Positions 44,019 through 55,398 of a stretch of 64,000 bases of DNA are shown here, in pieces; within the stretch, counting starts at the first letter, position 1, and each line of letters starts with the position of its first letter. The DNA is from Phytoamicus setariae (GTDB lineage: Bacteria; Pseudomonadota; Alphaproteobacteria; Rhizobiales; Rhizobiaceae): contig NZ_JAEQNC010000003.1 of the NCBI RefSeq assembly GCF_016722925.1, positions 186,001 through 250,000 of the forward strand. Reading direction: 5' to 3'. The translations under genes and the position numbers were made by a program. A model generated the notes under the pieces. It ran no database searches, was not told the DNA's origin, and saw only the letters and a list, made by a program, of their open reading frames with translations.

Positions 44019-45029
44019 ATGCAGCAACTGATCTATGCCATTGCGACAATGATCGCCGGGGTCCTCGGCTGTGCGGCCTATTTCTTCGGTAGCAATTTCA
44101 TCCTCGATACGATCTATCCCGCCAAAGGCAAGGATGCCGCGCGCGCCGCACGGAACATGCGTCGGGCAGCCGTGATCCGCCCCTGGCTTTTTCTCGGACC
44201 GGCACTGATCGCACTGACGCTCTACCTCGTCTATCCGGTGTTCGAATCCTTGCGGCTTTCGTTCCTGGATAAGGGCGGCCAGAACTTCGTCGGCCTGTTC
44301 AATTACAAATGGATGATCGCGGACCAGCAGTTCCGGGAATCCATCCTCAACAATTTCATGTGGTTGCTGGTGGTTCCGGCCGCAGCGACCTTCTTCGGCC
44401 TGGTGATCGCGGTGCTGACCGACCGTATCTGGTGGGGAAATATCGCCAAATCGCTGATCTTCATGCCGATGGCAATCTCCTTTGTCGGCGCAGCCGTCAT
44501 CTGGAAGTTTGTCTATGACTATCGCGACGCTGCAACCGCACAGATCGGCATCCTCAACGCCATCGTCGTCTGGTTCGGCGGCGAGCCGCAGGCCTGGATC
44601 ACCCTGCCCTTCTGGAACAACTTCTTCCTGATGGCGATCCTGATCTGGATCCAGACCGGCTTTGCCATGGTCATCCTGTCGGCAGCTCTGCGCGGCATCC
44701 CCGACGAAACGATTGAAGCCGCCGTGATCGATGGCGCCAATGGCTTTCAGATCTTCTTCAAGATCATGATCCCGCAGATTTGGGGGACCATCGCCGTTGT
44801 TTGGACCACCATCACCATCCTGGTCCTCAAGGTTTTCGACATCGTGCTGGCCATGACCAACGGGCAGTGGAACAGCCAGGTTCTCGCCAATCTCATGTTC
44901 GACTGGATGTTCCGCGGCGGCGGTGATTTCGGACGGGGTGCCGCGATCGCTATTGTCATCATGGTGCTGGTGATCCCGATCATGATCTGGAACATCCGCA
45001 ATGCGCGCAAAGAGATGGAGGGACGCTGA
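44019..45029 (+). CDS. aglF: Alpha-glucoside ABC transporter permease
   Basis: A 336-residue MalF-type permease with an N-terminal helix (LIYAIATMIAGVLGCAAYFFG), then six more (WLFLGPALIALTLYLVYPVFES, MWLLVVPAAATFFGLVIAVL), and the EAA loop EAAVIDGANGFQIFFKIMIPQIWG that contacts the ATPase. GGGAGGGAAAG precedes the ATG. It overlaps aglG by 1 bp. Confidence 0.92.
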   Translation: MQQLIYAIATMIAGVLGCAAYFFGSNFILDTIYPAKGKDAARAARNMRRAAVIRPWLFLGPALIALTLYLVYPVFESLRLSFLDKGGQNFVGLFNYKWMIADQQFRESILNNFMWLLVVPAAATFFGLVIAVLTDRIWWGNIAKSLIFMPMAISFVGAAVIWKFVYDYRDAATAQIGILNAIVVWFGGEPQAWITLPFWNNFFLMAILIWIQTGFAMVILSAALRGIPDETIEAAVIDGANGFQIFFKIMIPQIWGTIAVVWTTITILVLKVFDIVLAMTNGQWNSQVLANLMFDWMFRGGGDFGRGAAIAIVIMVLVIPIMIWNIRNARKEMEGR

Positions 45030-46174
45030 TGTCTTCGAGCAAGAAATCTCCGCTTCTCTGGGTCGTCCATCTCTCCGTCCTGCTGATCGTCGTGCTCTGG
45101 ACGCTGCCGACTGCCGGCCTGCTGATCTCGTCATTCCGCGACAAGAACCAACTCGCCACATCAGGCTGGTGGACAGCGTTGACGACATCGACCCAGAATG
45201 TCGTCTACCGCGCGCCCGACGCGTCGGCACAAGTCGAAAAGGACGGCAAGTTCGTCATATCGGGAAATGTCCTCGAAAATCGCGGCGGCGTTGTCAGCGC
45301 CTGGGGCACAAGCCCGATGAAGCCAGCTGAGTTCGCGCCGGGCGGGTCAGCTACTCTGCGCGACGGATCGACATTGACGGTACAGGCCGATGGCTCCTTT
45401 GCGCTCGTTTCAGACAAAACGATCGAGCCCGGTCGCGGCCAGCGCATCGCCTTCACCGCCGAAATTCCGCCGCGCTTCACAACCGAGAACTACAAGGAAG
45501 TGCTGACGGCGGAAGGCATTGGCTCTTCCTTCATCAACTCGCTGACAGTGGCCATACCGTCGACGGTCATCCCTATCCTTGTGGCCGCCTTCGCCGCTTA
45601 TGCGCTTGCGTGGATGAAGTTTCCGGGCCGGGCCCTGCTGATTGCACTGGTGGTCGGGCTGCTGGTCGTACCGCTGCAGATGTCGCTCATTCCGCTGCTC
45701 AAGTTCTATAACGGCGTGGGCGGCTACTTCGGCGTACCGTCAAAAACCTATCTCGGCATCTGGCTTGCGCATACCGGCTTCGGGCTGCCGTTGGCCATCT
45801 ACCTGCTGCGCAACTATATGGCCGGCTTGCCACGCGAGATCATGGAATCGGCCCGCGTCGACGGTGCCAGCGACTTCGAGATCTTCATCAAGATCATCCT
45901 GCCGTTGTCCTTCCCGGCACTCGCCTCGTTCGCGATCTTCCAGTTCCTCTGGACGTGGAACGATCTTCTGGTCGCCATGGTCTTCCTCGGCACCGGCAAT
46001 GAAGAACTGGTTCTCACCGGCCGCCTCGTCAACCTGTTGGGTTCACGCGGCGGCAACTGGGAAATCCTGACGGCCTCGGCCTTCATCACCATCATCGTGC
46101 CGCTGCTGGTGTTCTTCACGCTGCAGCGCTTCCTGGTGCGCGGCCTGCTGGCCGGTTCCGTCAAGGGCGGATGA
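45029..46174 (+). CDS. aglG: Alpha-glucoside ABC transporter permease
   Basis: A 381-residue MalG-type permease. After the first helix (LSVLLIVVLWTLPTAGLLISSF) it has a periplasmic insert of about 100 residues rich in beta strands (about 50-155), then five helices and the EAA loop MESARVDGASDFEIFIKIILPLSFPA. The large insert is characteristic of AglG proteins compared with shorter MalG. It partners AglF in the membrane. Confidence 0.91.
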   Translation: MSSSKKSPLLWVVHLSVLLIVVLWTLPTAGLLISSFRDKNQLATSGWWTALTTSTQNVVYRAPDASAQVEKDGKFVISGNVLENRGGVVSAWGTSPMKPAEFAPGGSATLRDGSTLTVQADGSFALVSDKTIEPGRGQRIAFTAEIPPRFTTENYKEVLTAEGIGSSFINSLTVAIPSTVIPILVAAFAAYALAWMKFPGRALLIALVVGLLVVPLQMSLIPLLKFYNGVGGYFGVPSKTYLGIWLAHTGFGLPLAIYLLRNYMAGLPREIMESARVDGASDFEIFIKIILPLSFPALASFAIFQFLWTWNDLLVAMVFLGTGNEELVLTGRLVNLLGSRGGNWEILTASAFITIIVPLLVFFTLQRFLVRGLLAGSVKGG

Positions 46175-46241
46175 CGCACACACCGTATTAACGGGGCGCC
46201 GTGGCCGGCGCTCCATCAGAGACAATGAAGAGACTGTGACA

Positions 46242-47888
<1,647 letters not shown>

Positions 47889-47913
47889 TCCATCATCGGC
47901 GAGGGAGGGAAGC

Positions 47914-48924
47914 ATGTCCGGAGTGGTACTGAAAGATATCCGCAAGTCCTATGGCGCGGTCCATGTCATCCATGGCGTCGATCTCGAAATCAGCAAGGGT
48001 GAGTTCATCGTCTTCGTCGGCCCTTCCGGCTGCGGAAAATCGACCCTGCTGCGCATGATCGCCGGCCTTGAGGATATTACGTCGGGCGAGATGTATATCG
48101 ACGGCGACAAGGTCAACGACATGCCACCGTCGCGCCGCGGCATCGCCATGGTCTTCCAGTCCTATGCGCTTTATCCGCACATGACCGTCTATGACAACAT
48201 GGCCTTCGGCATGCGGATCGCCAAGCAGCCACAGGCAGAGATCGACAGGCGCGTTCGCGCCGCAGCCGATATCCTACAGCTCGGGCCATATCTCGAACGC
48301 TTGCCCAAGGCGCTCTCCGGCGGCCAGCGCCAGCGCGTCGCCATCGGTCGCGCCATCGTGCGCAATCCAAAGGTCTTCCTGTTCGATGAGCCTCTGTCGA
48401 ACCTGGATGCTGCGCTTCGGGTCGCAACCCGCATCGAAATCGCCAAGCTGCATGAATCGATCGCCGATGCGATCATGATCTACGTGACCCACGACCAGGT
48501 CGAGGCGATGACGCTTGCCGACCGGATCGTCGTGCTGTCAGCCGGGCGCATCGAGCAGGTGGGCTCACCGCTCGAACTCTACGAGAACCCGCAGTCGCTG
48601 TTCGTAGCCGGCTTCATCGGCTCGCCCAAGATGAACCTGCTCAACGGCAACCACGCCACAAAGTTCGGCTGCACCACGGTCGGGATCCGGCCGGAGCATC
48701 TCGAGATCGCCGCCACCGGCGACGGCCAATGGACCGGTACCGTCATACACACCGAAAAGCTGGGTGCGGACTCGTTCATCTACATGGACATTGGCGCAGA
48801 CGAGCCGATGACCGTGCGCGAGAATGGCACGACCCGGTACAATACCGGCGATCAGGTGTCGGTAAAGGCCATGGAAGGAAAAATGCACCGCTTCGGCCAG
48901 GACGGCAAGCCGGTGAAGCAGTAA
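47914..48924 (+). CDS. aglK: Alpha-glucoside ABC transporter ATPase
   Basis: A 336-residue MalK/UgpC-type ATPase: Walker [10 protein letters not shown] (36-44), signature LSGGQRQRV (about 132-140), Walker [17 protein letters not shown] and switch His in [12 protein letters not shown]-terminal TOBE-type regulatory domain (about 240-336) ends the protein. GAGGGAGG precedes the ATG. It closes the operon before a terminator. Confidence 0.94.
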   Translation: MSGVVLKDIRKSYGAVHVIHGVDLEISKGEFIVFVGPSGCGKSTLLRMIAGLEDITSGEMYIDGDKVNDMPPSRRGIAMVFQSYALYPHMTVYDNMAFGMRIAKQPQAEIDRRVRAAADILQLGPYLERLPKALSGGQRQRVAIGRAIVRNPKVFLFDEPLSNLDAALRVATRIEIAKLHESIADAIMIYVTHDQVEAMTLADRIVVLSAGRIEQVGSPLELYENPQSLFVAGFIGSPKMNLLNGNHATKFGCTTVGIRPEHLEIAATGDGQWTGTVIHTEKLGADSFIYMDIGADEPMTVRENGTTRYNTGDQVSVKAMEGKMHRFGQDGKPVKQ

Positions 48925-48979
48925 CCGTCTTTGGCCCGAACCGATCCACGATCCGACCTCCTCCCGGTTGTACGGGCCG

Positions 48980-49007
48980 CCCTCCCCGAATGGGGAGGGA
49001 TTTTTTT
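48980..49007 (+). terminator. Terminator of the agl operon
   Basis: An 8-bp stem CCCTCCCC (48980-48987) / GGGGAGGG (48992-48999) with a 4-nt loop, followed by seven T. It lies 55 bp behind aglK. Confidence 0.85.
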
Positions 49008-49016
49008 GTCCACGGA

Positions 49017-50249
49017 CTACGCCCTCGATATCTCGTCGAGATACCAGTTGATATAGCGCAGCTCATTATATTCCATCGGCGCAATCGGGCCGGGTACGAA
49101 GAAGTTGGATCTCACGCCGCGCGACGTGTGCTCGATGATCGCCTTGTCCTCGTCGGTCGTGACTTTCCAGAGCCAGGTGAGCTTTTCGAGATCGTAGTCT
49201 TTGCCTTCCTCCGCCTCGCCTTTGACCAGCCAGATCAGTTCCATCTCGCAGGTGTCGGCGGTCTTCGGCACGAAGCGGTAGATCATGCCGTGATCGGGGT
49301 AGCAGACGAGGAAAGTCGTGCCGCCAAGGTGAATGGACGTGACGCCGCCGTCGTAGTCGGTGAAGCGACCCATGAGTGGTGCGAGCGCCTTGCCATCCTC
49401 GCTGCCGGTCTGCACGCCTTCATAGAGCGCATAGCGGAAGGCGTGGATGGCTTCCTTGCCGTTTTCGGAATTGGTCCAGTGATTGCCCGAGCCGACCTCG
49501 ATACCGAGCGCGCTGGTACGCGCTTCCATCTCGGCGTTCATTTCCTCGATCATATGCGCCGGTTTTTCCAGCGCATGCGTCTGGGAATATTCGGGATGGG
49601 CCGGACCGCAATGATAGCACTCGACGTAATTCTCGACCGCAAGTTTCCAATTGGAATCCACCGGATAGGACTGGCGATAGGCGACCTTGGCGCTGCCCCA
49701 GCCATACTGGCCGGCTGTAGCGTGCAAAAGACGCTCGACTTCGGAGAAGTCCAGCGGCGTTTCCGCAAAGGAGATGAACACCAGACCCTCGACGACGCGG
49801 ACATGCAGCTTGCGGAGATTGTGTTCCTCGCGCTTGAAGTCCTTGGGCATCAGCCGGGCCGCGCGCAAGGATCCGTCGAGGCTATAGGTCCAGGCATGAT
49901 AGGGACAGACAAAGCCCCGGGTGTTGCCCTTCGGCTTGGTGCAGACCTCGGCGCCGCGATGGCGGCAGACATTCAGCATCGCATGCACCGAACCATCCGC
50001 GGCGCGGCTGAGGATCACCGCCTCATTGGCCATCTTGAACAGCTCGAAATCGCCCGCATTGGGAATCACGCTTTCATGGGCGATGCAATGCCAATGGCGG
50101 AAGAACACCCGCTCCAGATCGCGGGCGTAGACATCCTGATCATGATAGAAAGGGCGGGCAAGGCCATAGCCTGGCTTGTGGGCGGCAACGAGCTCATCGA
50201 TCCGGTCCGGACGCGCCGGATCGGTTAGGGCAACATTGGTATTCTGCAT
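49017..50249 (-). CDS. Rieske non-heme iron oxygenase, quaternary-amine demethylase type
   Basis: A 410-residue oxygenase alpha subunit. The Rieske cluster ligands are Cys95/His97 (CRHRG) and Cys115/His118 (CPYH). The catalytic iron site follows the pattern E210-X2-H213-X4-H218 (VECYHCGPAH), so the bridging residue is Glu rather than the Asp usual in ring hydroxylases. This pattern is known from carnitine oxygenase CntA and is typical of glycine-betaine and stachydrine demethylases. It needs a reductase, which is not in the window. GAGGAC precedes the ATG; it follows the MttB-like gene by 62 bp and is the last gene of the unit. Confidence 0.85.
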   Translation of the reverse strand: MQNTNVALTDPARPDRIDELVAAHKPGYGLARPFYHDQDVYARDLERVFFRHWHCIAHESVIPNAGDFELFKMANEAVILSRAADGSVHAMLNVCRHRGAEVCTKPKGNTRGFVCPYHAWTYSLDGSLRAARLMPKDFKREEHNLRKLHVRVVEGLVFISFAETPLDFSEVERLLHATAGQYGWGSAKVAYRQSYPVDSNWKLAVENYVECYHCGPAHPEYSQTHALEKPAHMIEEMNAEMEARTSALGIEVGSGNHWTNSENGKEAIHAFRYALYEGVQTGSEDGKALAPLMGRFTDYDGGVTSIHLGGTTFLVCYPDHGMIYRFVPKTADTCEMELIWLVKGEAEEGKDYDLEKLTWLWKVTTDEDKAIIEHTSRGVRSNFFVPGPIAPMEYNELRYINWYLDEISRA

Positions 50250-50311
50250 GTCCTCAATTTTCCTGCACTTGGAGCCAGATCAACCGATTGGGAAGTGATT
50301 GATCTCGCGAA

Positions 50312-51850
50312 CTAACAATAAATCCTGAATTTCTCGCGGATCGCACGGTCCGCTGCGGGGTCGATGAGCGTGGGAGCGGCATCCCGGAGGATACGGTTCT
50401 TCCGTTCGATGGCCTTCTGCACGAGATCAGGACGGCCGATTTCGGCCCATTCCTTCGGGCTCGTCCGATCCGCAACCGCGGGATAGATATATTCCGTCTG
50501 CATCAGTTCCAGCGTCTGGCTGTGGCCGAGATAATGGCCCGGGCCATCCAGGCACACCGAACGCATCGTCTCGATCGATACGCTGTCCTCCGTGACGTCG
50601 ATGCCGCGTACGCAGCGCTGGACCTGGCCGAGAAGATCGTCGCCGAGCACCAGCGATTCCAGGCAGAAACCGAGCAGCGAGGCATGCATGCCGACGGATT
50701 CATAGATCATGTTGAGGCCAGAAAGCCCGGCCATCACGTTGAGGATGCCCTGCTCCCAGCCGGCCTGCATGTCGGGCAGCTTGGAATCCGACATGCCGCC
50801 GGCAGCACCGCCCGGCAGGCCGTAGAAATGGTGCATCTGGGCGCAACCTGCGGTCAGCAGACCCTGCTCGCCCGAACCGCCCGACATCGCACCAGTGCGT
50901 AGATCGGACACGAAAGGCCAGGTGCCGAAAATGGCCGGATGGCCGGGCGACATCGCATTGACATAGACCACACCAGCCAGGCACTCGGCAACAGCCTGAA
51001 CTATGGCTGTGGCCAGCGAAGCCGGCGCGGTCGCGCCTGCCTGCCCGGCGGACAACAGGAGGATCGGCATGCCCTTGCGGATGCAGTCCTCCATCGTCTG
51101 GCAGCTTTCGGTGGCAAATTTCATCGGCGGCACGACGAAGCAATTGGAGTTCGACACGAAAGGTCGCGCCCGCCACTGGTCTTCGCCGCCCGCGATCATG
51201 TGCAGCATGTCGAAACCGCCGGCCACATGGGCCGGATCGGAAAAGCTGGTGCCGACATGCTTCGTCGTGCCCGCGCAGCAGGCATAGAGCGTATTCATGT
51301 CCATGTCGAAATTGTCGGGCACGTCGCGGCAGACCATCGCTCGCTGGAAGAAATGGATATTGTCGAGGTGATGGACGAGCTTGGAGGCAGCGAGCAGATC
51401 TGCCGAGGTAGATTCACGATATTCGCGCTTTTCGACATCGACGATGTGAACAGCAGCGCCCGCCGTGCCAAAGTACGTGCGTGTGCCGCTGAGCTCCATG
51501 TCGTATTTCGGGTCGCGGCCGAAAAGCGTGATGTCGCGCGCCGCCACCGCCAGCATGTCTTCTACGAGTGCACGGGGAAACCTCAGACGGCCGTCTTCGC
51601 CGAGAATGGCGCCGGCCTTGGTCATGATGTCGACGCCCGACTGCGGCGCCTGCGAAAGCCCGATCACCTCAAGCGCTTCGAGTGCCGCCTCGTGAATCCG
51701 CTTTACCCCGGCATCGGTGAGCGGTTTGTACTGCCCACCGGGCAAGCCGGGGCGGACGGGGCGAAGGTTCTCTGCCAGCGGCGCCGATCGGGCCGCAACG
51801 CGTGCGGCCCGGCCGCCCGCGCGACGCGACATGACTGCGGAATCACTCAT
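50312..51850 (-). CDS. Trimethylamine methyltransferase (MttB) family protein, non-pyrrolysine
   Basis: A 512-residue protein of the MttB superfamily. The reading frame is continuous with no in-frame amber codon, so it belongs to the non-pyrrolysine branch, of which some members demethylate glycine betaine, proline betaine or carnitine using a corrinoid protein. The visible family features are GLPGGQYKPLTDAGVKRIHEAALEALEVIGL, CRKGMPILL-like CIRKGMPILLLSAGQAGATAP and the glycine-rich PGGAAGGMSDSKLPD. No corrinoid-protein gene or activase is adjacent. The start overlaps the preceding gene by 8 bp; an internal ATG at 51832 is also possible. Confidence 0.82.
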   Translation of the reverse strand: MSDSAVMSRRAGGRAARVAARSAPLAENLRPVRPGLPGGQYKPLTDAGVKRIHEAALEALEVIGLSQAPQSGVDIMTKAGAILGEDGRLRFPRALVEDMLAVAARDITLFGRDPKYDMELSGTRTYFGTAGAAVHIVDVEKREYRESTSADLLAASKLVHHLDNIHFFQRAMVCRDVPDNFDMDMNTLYACCAGTTKHVGTSFSDPAHVAGGFDMLHMIAGGEDQWRARPFVSNSNCFVVPPMKFATESCQTMEDCIRKGMPILLLSAGQAGATAPASLATAIVQAVAECLAGVVYVNAMSPGHPAIFGTWPFVSDLRTGAMSGGSGEQGLLTAGCAQMHHFYGLPGGAAGGMSDSKLPDMQAGWEQGILNVMAGLSGLNMIYESVGMHASLLGFCLESLVLGDDLLGQVQRCVRGIDVTEDSVSIETMRSVCLDGPGHYLGHSQTLELMQTEYIYPAVADRTSPKEWAEIGRPDLVQKAIERKNRILRDAAPTLIDPAADRAIREKFRIYC

Positions 51851-52685
51851 TCTTGTTCTCCCTGTCAGTGCCTGCGGAGAGCATCGCATTGATCTTGCTG
51901 CCCGAAGCCGCGGCTGAAAATCCCTTGAAACTACCTTCGCCGATGATCGCTTCCATCTGGTTGGCGATGGCGGCATGCGTCACCCGCGCAATCATCGAGC
52001 CGACCGAGATGCGGCGCACGCCCATGTCAGCGAAATCCTTCACGGACAGCTGGATCAGCGGCCCTGCGGCCAGCGCATTCACCGGCTTTTTGACCGAGGC
52101 AACGACGCGGCGTTGCTCGTCCGGACCCGGCGGCACTGGAACATAGAGCAGATGGGCACCGGCTTTCTCGAATGCCTGGATGCGGCGAATGCCCTCTTCA
52201 AGGTCGTAGACCCCATTCATCACGCCATCGGCGCGGGCGCACAGAATGAAGGGATGCTTGAGCGACCGCGCCGCATCGGCTGCGGCCTTGATACGGTCCA
52301 CCGCCAGATCGAAATCATATGCCGGATTGCCGTCGACCATTTGCGTGTCTTCGATGGAGCAGCCCGACAGCCCGACTTCAGCAGCAAGCCTTATCGTTTC
52401 GGCCACGGCCTCCGGCGCGTCGGCAAAGCCGTTCTCGAAATCGCCGGACACCGGCAGAGGCGTTGCGCGGACGATGTCCTCGGCGTGTTTCAAAGCCTCT
52501 TCGCGGCTGACATGACCCATATCCGGTCGCCCTAGCGTGAAGGCAAAGCCAGAACTCGTGGTCGCCAGCGCCTTGGCGCCCGCCGCCGCCATCATCCTTG
52601 CCGAGCCGATATCCCAGGGGTTCGGGATGACGAAGCATCCCGACTGGTGAAGCGCATGAAAGGCGTTATGGCGTTCAGCGAGCAT
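51843..52685 (-). CDS. Isocitrate lyase/PEP-mutase superfamily protein
   Basis: A 280-residue TIM-barrel protein of the oxaloacetate decarboxylase/PEP mutase branch: FVIPNPWDIGSARMMAAAGAKALATTSSGFA at the start, metal site SGDFENGF, VGLSGCSIEDTQM and ILCARADGVMNG. Substrate unknown; relatives cleave or rearrange C-C bonds of short 2-hydroxy or 2-oxo acids. It overlaps the MttB-like gene by 8 bp and so is coupled to it, but what it does in amine breakdown is not known. Confidence 0.82.
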   Translation of the reverse strand: MLAERHNAFHALHQSGCFVIPNPWDIGSARMMAAAGAKALATTSSGFAFTLGRPDMGHVSREEALKHAEDIVRATPLPVSGDFENGFADAPEAVAETIRLAAEVGLSGCSIEDTQMVDGNPAYDFDLAVDRIKAAADAARSLKHPFILCARADGVMNGVYDLEEGIRRIQAFEKAGAHLLYVPVPPGPDEQRRVVASVKKPVNALAAGPLIQLSVKDFADMGVRRISVGSMIARVTHAAIANQMEAIIGEGSFKGFSAAASGSKINAMLSAGTDRENKNE

Positions 52686-52783
52686 GATTTCCTCCTATGT
52701 CTCGACAGGAGAGATGTAGCCGAAATGCGGGCAGTTTGCGTCAGGATAGTAGGCGGCGGATGTCGGCGATTGCGCTTGGGGCT

Positions 52784-52916
52784 GCCCCCTCATCCGGCCC
52801 TTCGGGCCCCCTTCTCCCCGCTGGGGAGAAGGGGAAGAAAAGCTGCGGCGCTGCGTGGCTCCTCTCCCCCACGGGGAGAGGTCCGCCAAGCGAAGCGGAG
52901 GCGGGGTGAGGGGGGC
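52784..52916. repeat. Rhizobial intergenic palindromic repeat
   Basis: A 133-bp element with CCCCCTCATCCGGCCCTTCGG at one end (about 52785) and GGCGGGGTGAGGGGG at the other (about 52901), enclosing CTTCTCCCCGCTGGGGAGAAG and CTCTCCCCCACGGGGAGAG hairpins. This sequence type is a dispersed intergenic element in many Rhizobiales. It separates the two parts of the minus-strand unit. Confidence 0.8.
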
Positions 52917-52941
52917 GACCTTTTTGCAATTGCCTTGCATC

Positions 52942-55398
52942 CTAGGCCCTCACCCTTTCCGACTTCGGATCATACATCGGCGCCAGCGATGCCGTTGCCG
53001 CGACACGCTGGCCGGCGATCTCGATCTCGTAGGTCGAAGCAAGCACATCGGCCTCGCTCTCGCCTTCACAGGGCACGTAGCCCAGGCCGACGGCGCCACC
53101 GAGATGGTGCCCGTAATTGCCCGAGGTGACAATCGAGACGATCTTGCCATCGCGGACAACGGCTTCGTTGTGGAACAACAACGGCTCGGGATCCTTCAGC
53201 AGGAACTGCAGCATGCGGCGGTTGAGGCCTTTTTCCTGCTTTTTCAGCACTGCGTCACGGCCGATGAATTCGCCCTTCTTGGTGCGCACGGCAAAGCCGA
53301 GACCGGCTTCGAGCACATGATCCTCGTCGGTGATGTCATGACCGAAATGGCGGAAACCCTTTTCAATGCGGCAGCTATCGAGTGTGTGCAAGCCGCAAAG
53401 CTTCAGGCCGACATCGGCACCGGCTTCTTCCAGCGCTTCGAAGACATGGGCGGCCTGATCGGACGAGACATAGAGCTCCCAGCCGAGTTCGCCGACATAG
53501 GTGACGCGGTGGGCGCGGGTGAGGCCCATGCCGACTTCGATTTCGCGCGCCGAGGCGAACGGATGATGCTCGTTGGAGAAATCGTTCGGGCTGACCTTCT
53601 GCATCAGGTCGCGGGCTTTCGGACCCATCACGCACAGCACTGCTTCGCCTGCCGTCACATCGGTGATGACTACGAATTCGTCCGAGGTCAGGTTCTTGCG
53701 CAGCCAGGCGAGGTCGCGCTGAAGGGTTGCGCCCGGCACCACCAGGAAGAAGGCGGTTTCGGACAGGCGGGTCACCGTCAGGTCGCTTTCGATGCCGCCG
53801 CGCTGGTTGAGCATCTGGGTATAGACGATCCTCCCGGCAGGCACATCCATCTGGTTGGCGCACATGCGCTGCAGGAAGGCAAGCGCATCGCGACCTTCGA
53901 CGCGGATCTTGCCGAAGGATGACATGTCGAAGAAGCCGACACCATTGCGGACGGCCAGATGCTCTTCCTTCTGGTTTTCGAACCAGTTCTGCCGGTTCCA
54001 GCTGTATCTGTACTCGCGCTCCTGGCCCTCCCTGGCAAACCAGTTGGCGCGCTCGTTGCCGGCGACCTCGCCGAACACCGCGCCACGCGCCTTGAGATGT
54101 TCGTGCAACGGCGAGCGGCGAACGCCACGTGCAGTTGCCATCTGGCGGTAGGGGAAGTGGTCGGCATAGAGCAAGCCGAGCGTTTCCGACACGCGGTCCT
54201 TGAGATAGGCGCGGTTCTTCTGGAAGGGTTGCGCGCGGCGAATGTCGACTTCCCAGAGATCGAATGGCGGTTCGCCATCGTTCATCCACTGTGCGAGAGC
54301 CATGCCGGCGCCGCCCGAAGAGACGATACCGATGGAATTATAGCCGGCCGCGACCCAGTAACCCTTCAGTTCGGGCGCTTCGCCGAGATAGTAGCGGTCA
54401 TCGGGGGTGAAGCTTTCCGGGCCGTTGAAGAAGGTATGGATGCCGGCCGTTTCCAGCATTGGCATGCGATTAACAGCCATTTCGAGGATCGGCGAGAAGT
54501 GGTCGAAATCCTCCGGCAACTGGTCGAAGCAGAAATCTTCGCGGATACCGTCCATGCCCCAGGGCTTGGCCTTCAGCTCGAAAGCGCCAACCAGCATCTT
54601 GCCGGCGTCTTCCTTGTAATAGGTGCATTCGTCGGGAACGCGGAGGACCGGCAGCTGCTTGAGACCGCCGATCGGCTCGGTGACGATGTAGAAATGCTCG
54701 CAGGCATGCAGCGGCACGGTGACGCCAGACATGTTGGCGAGGGTACGGCCCCACATGCCGGCAGCGTTGACGACATGATCGGTCTCGATCGTATAAGTCT
54801 CGCCATCCTGCTCGCAGGTGACGCTGACAACACGGCCTTCCTTCTGGTTGACCGCAGTGACCTTGACGCCTTCGATGATCTGGGCGCCATTCTGGCGCGC
54901 GCCCTTGGCGAGCGCCATGGCGATGTTGGCCGGATCACACTGGCCATCAAGCGGCAGATGCACCGCCGCCTTGACGTCGCCGATGTTCAGATGCGGGTAC
55001 ATCTGCTTGGCTTCTTCAGGGCTGATCTCGCGCACGTCGACATTGAAGGCACGGGCGAGCGAGGCCTGGCGGTAGATCTCCTGCTTGCGCTCTTCGGTCA
55101 GCGCCACGGTCATCGAACCATTCTGCTTCATGCCGGTGCCGATGCCGGTTTCGGCTTCGAGCTTGACATAGAGATCGGCGGAATATTTCGCCAGCCGCGT
55201 CATGTTCTGCGACGCTCGCAGCTGGCCGATCAGGCCCGCCGCATGCCACGTGGTGCCTGAGGTCAGCTGCTTGCGTTCCAGAAGCACGACATCGGTCCAG
55301 CCGAGCTTGGCGAGATGATAGGCCACGGAGCAGCCCGATACGCCGCCGCCGATGATGACGGCGCGCGCCTTGGCCGGAATTTGCTTCTTGGCGTTCAT
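52942..55398 (-). CDS. Dimethylglycine/sarcosine dehydrogenase-like flavoprotein with GcvT domain (copy A)
   Basis: An 818-residue fusion. An N-terminal DAO flavin domain (GGGVSG at 17-22; His52 in TTWHAAG, the usual covalent FAD site of dimethylglycine and sarcosine dehydrogenases), an FAO-type linker domain (about 380-440), and a C-terminal GcvT aminomethyltransferase domain (about 445-810, e.g. GVGFFDMSSFGKI) that transfers the released one-carbon unit to tetrahydrofolate. It would demethylate an N-methyl amino acid. The start overlaps the stop of copy B by 4 bp. Confidence 0.88.
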   Translation of the reverse strand: MNAKKQIPAKARAVIIGGGVSGCSVAYHLAKLGWTDVVLLERKQLTSGTTWHAAGLIGQLRASQNMTRLAKYSADLYVKLEAETGIGTGMKQNGSMTVALTEERKQEIYRQASLARAFNVDVREISPEEAKQMYPHLNIGDVKAAVHLPLDGQCDPANIAMALAKGARQNGAQIIEGVKVTAVNQKEGRVVSVTCEQDGETYTIETDHVVNAAGMWGRTLANMSGVTVPLHACEHFYIVTEPIGGLKQLPVLRVPDECTYYKEDAGKMLVGAFELKAKPWGMDGIREDFCFDQLPEDFDHFSPILEMAVNRMPMLETAGIHTFFNGPESFTPDDRYYLGEAPELKGYWVAAGYNSIGIVSSGGAGMALAQWMNDGEPPFDLWEVDIRRAQPFQKNRAYLKDRVSETLGLLYADHFPYRQMATARGVRRSPLHEHLKARGAVFGEVAGNERANWFAREGQEREYRYSWNRQNWFENQKEEHLAVRNGVGFFDMSSFGKIRVEGRDALAFLQRMCANQMDVPAGRIVYTQMLNQRGGIESDLTVTRLSETAFFLVVPGATLQRDLAWLRKNLTSDEFVVITDVTAGEAVLCVMGPKARDLMQKVSPNDFSNEHHPFASAREIEVGMGLTRAHRVTYVGELGWELYVSSDQAAHVFEALEEAGADVGLKLCGLHTLDSCRIEKGFRHFGHDITDEDHVLEAGLGFAVRTKKGEFIGRDAVLKKQEKGLNRRMLQFLLKDPEPLLFHNEAVVRDGKIVSIVTSGNYGHHLGGAVGLGYVPCEGESEADVLASTYEIEIAGQRVAATASLAPMYDPKSERVRA

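Noticed and set aside
50312-51850. Pyrrolysine-containing MttB
   Set aside because: The frame has no in-frame amber codon, and no pyl genes are in the window.
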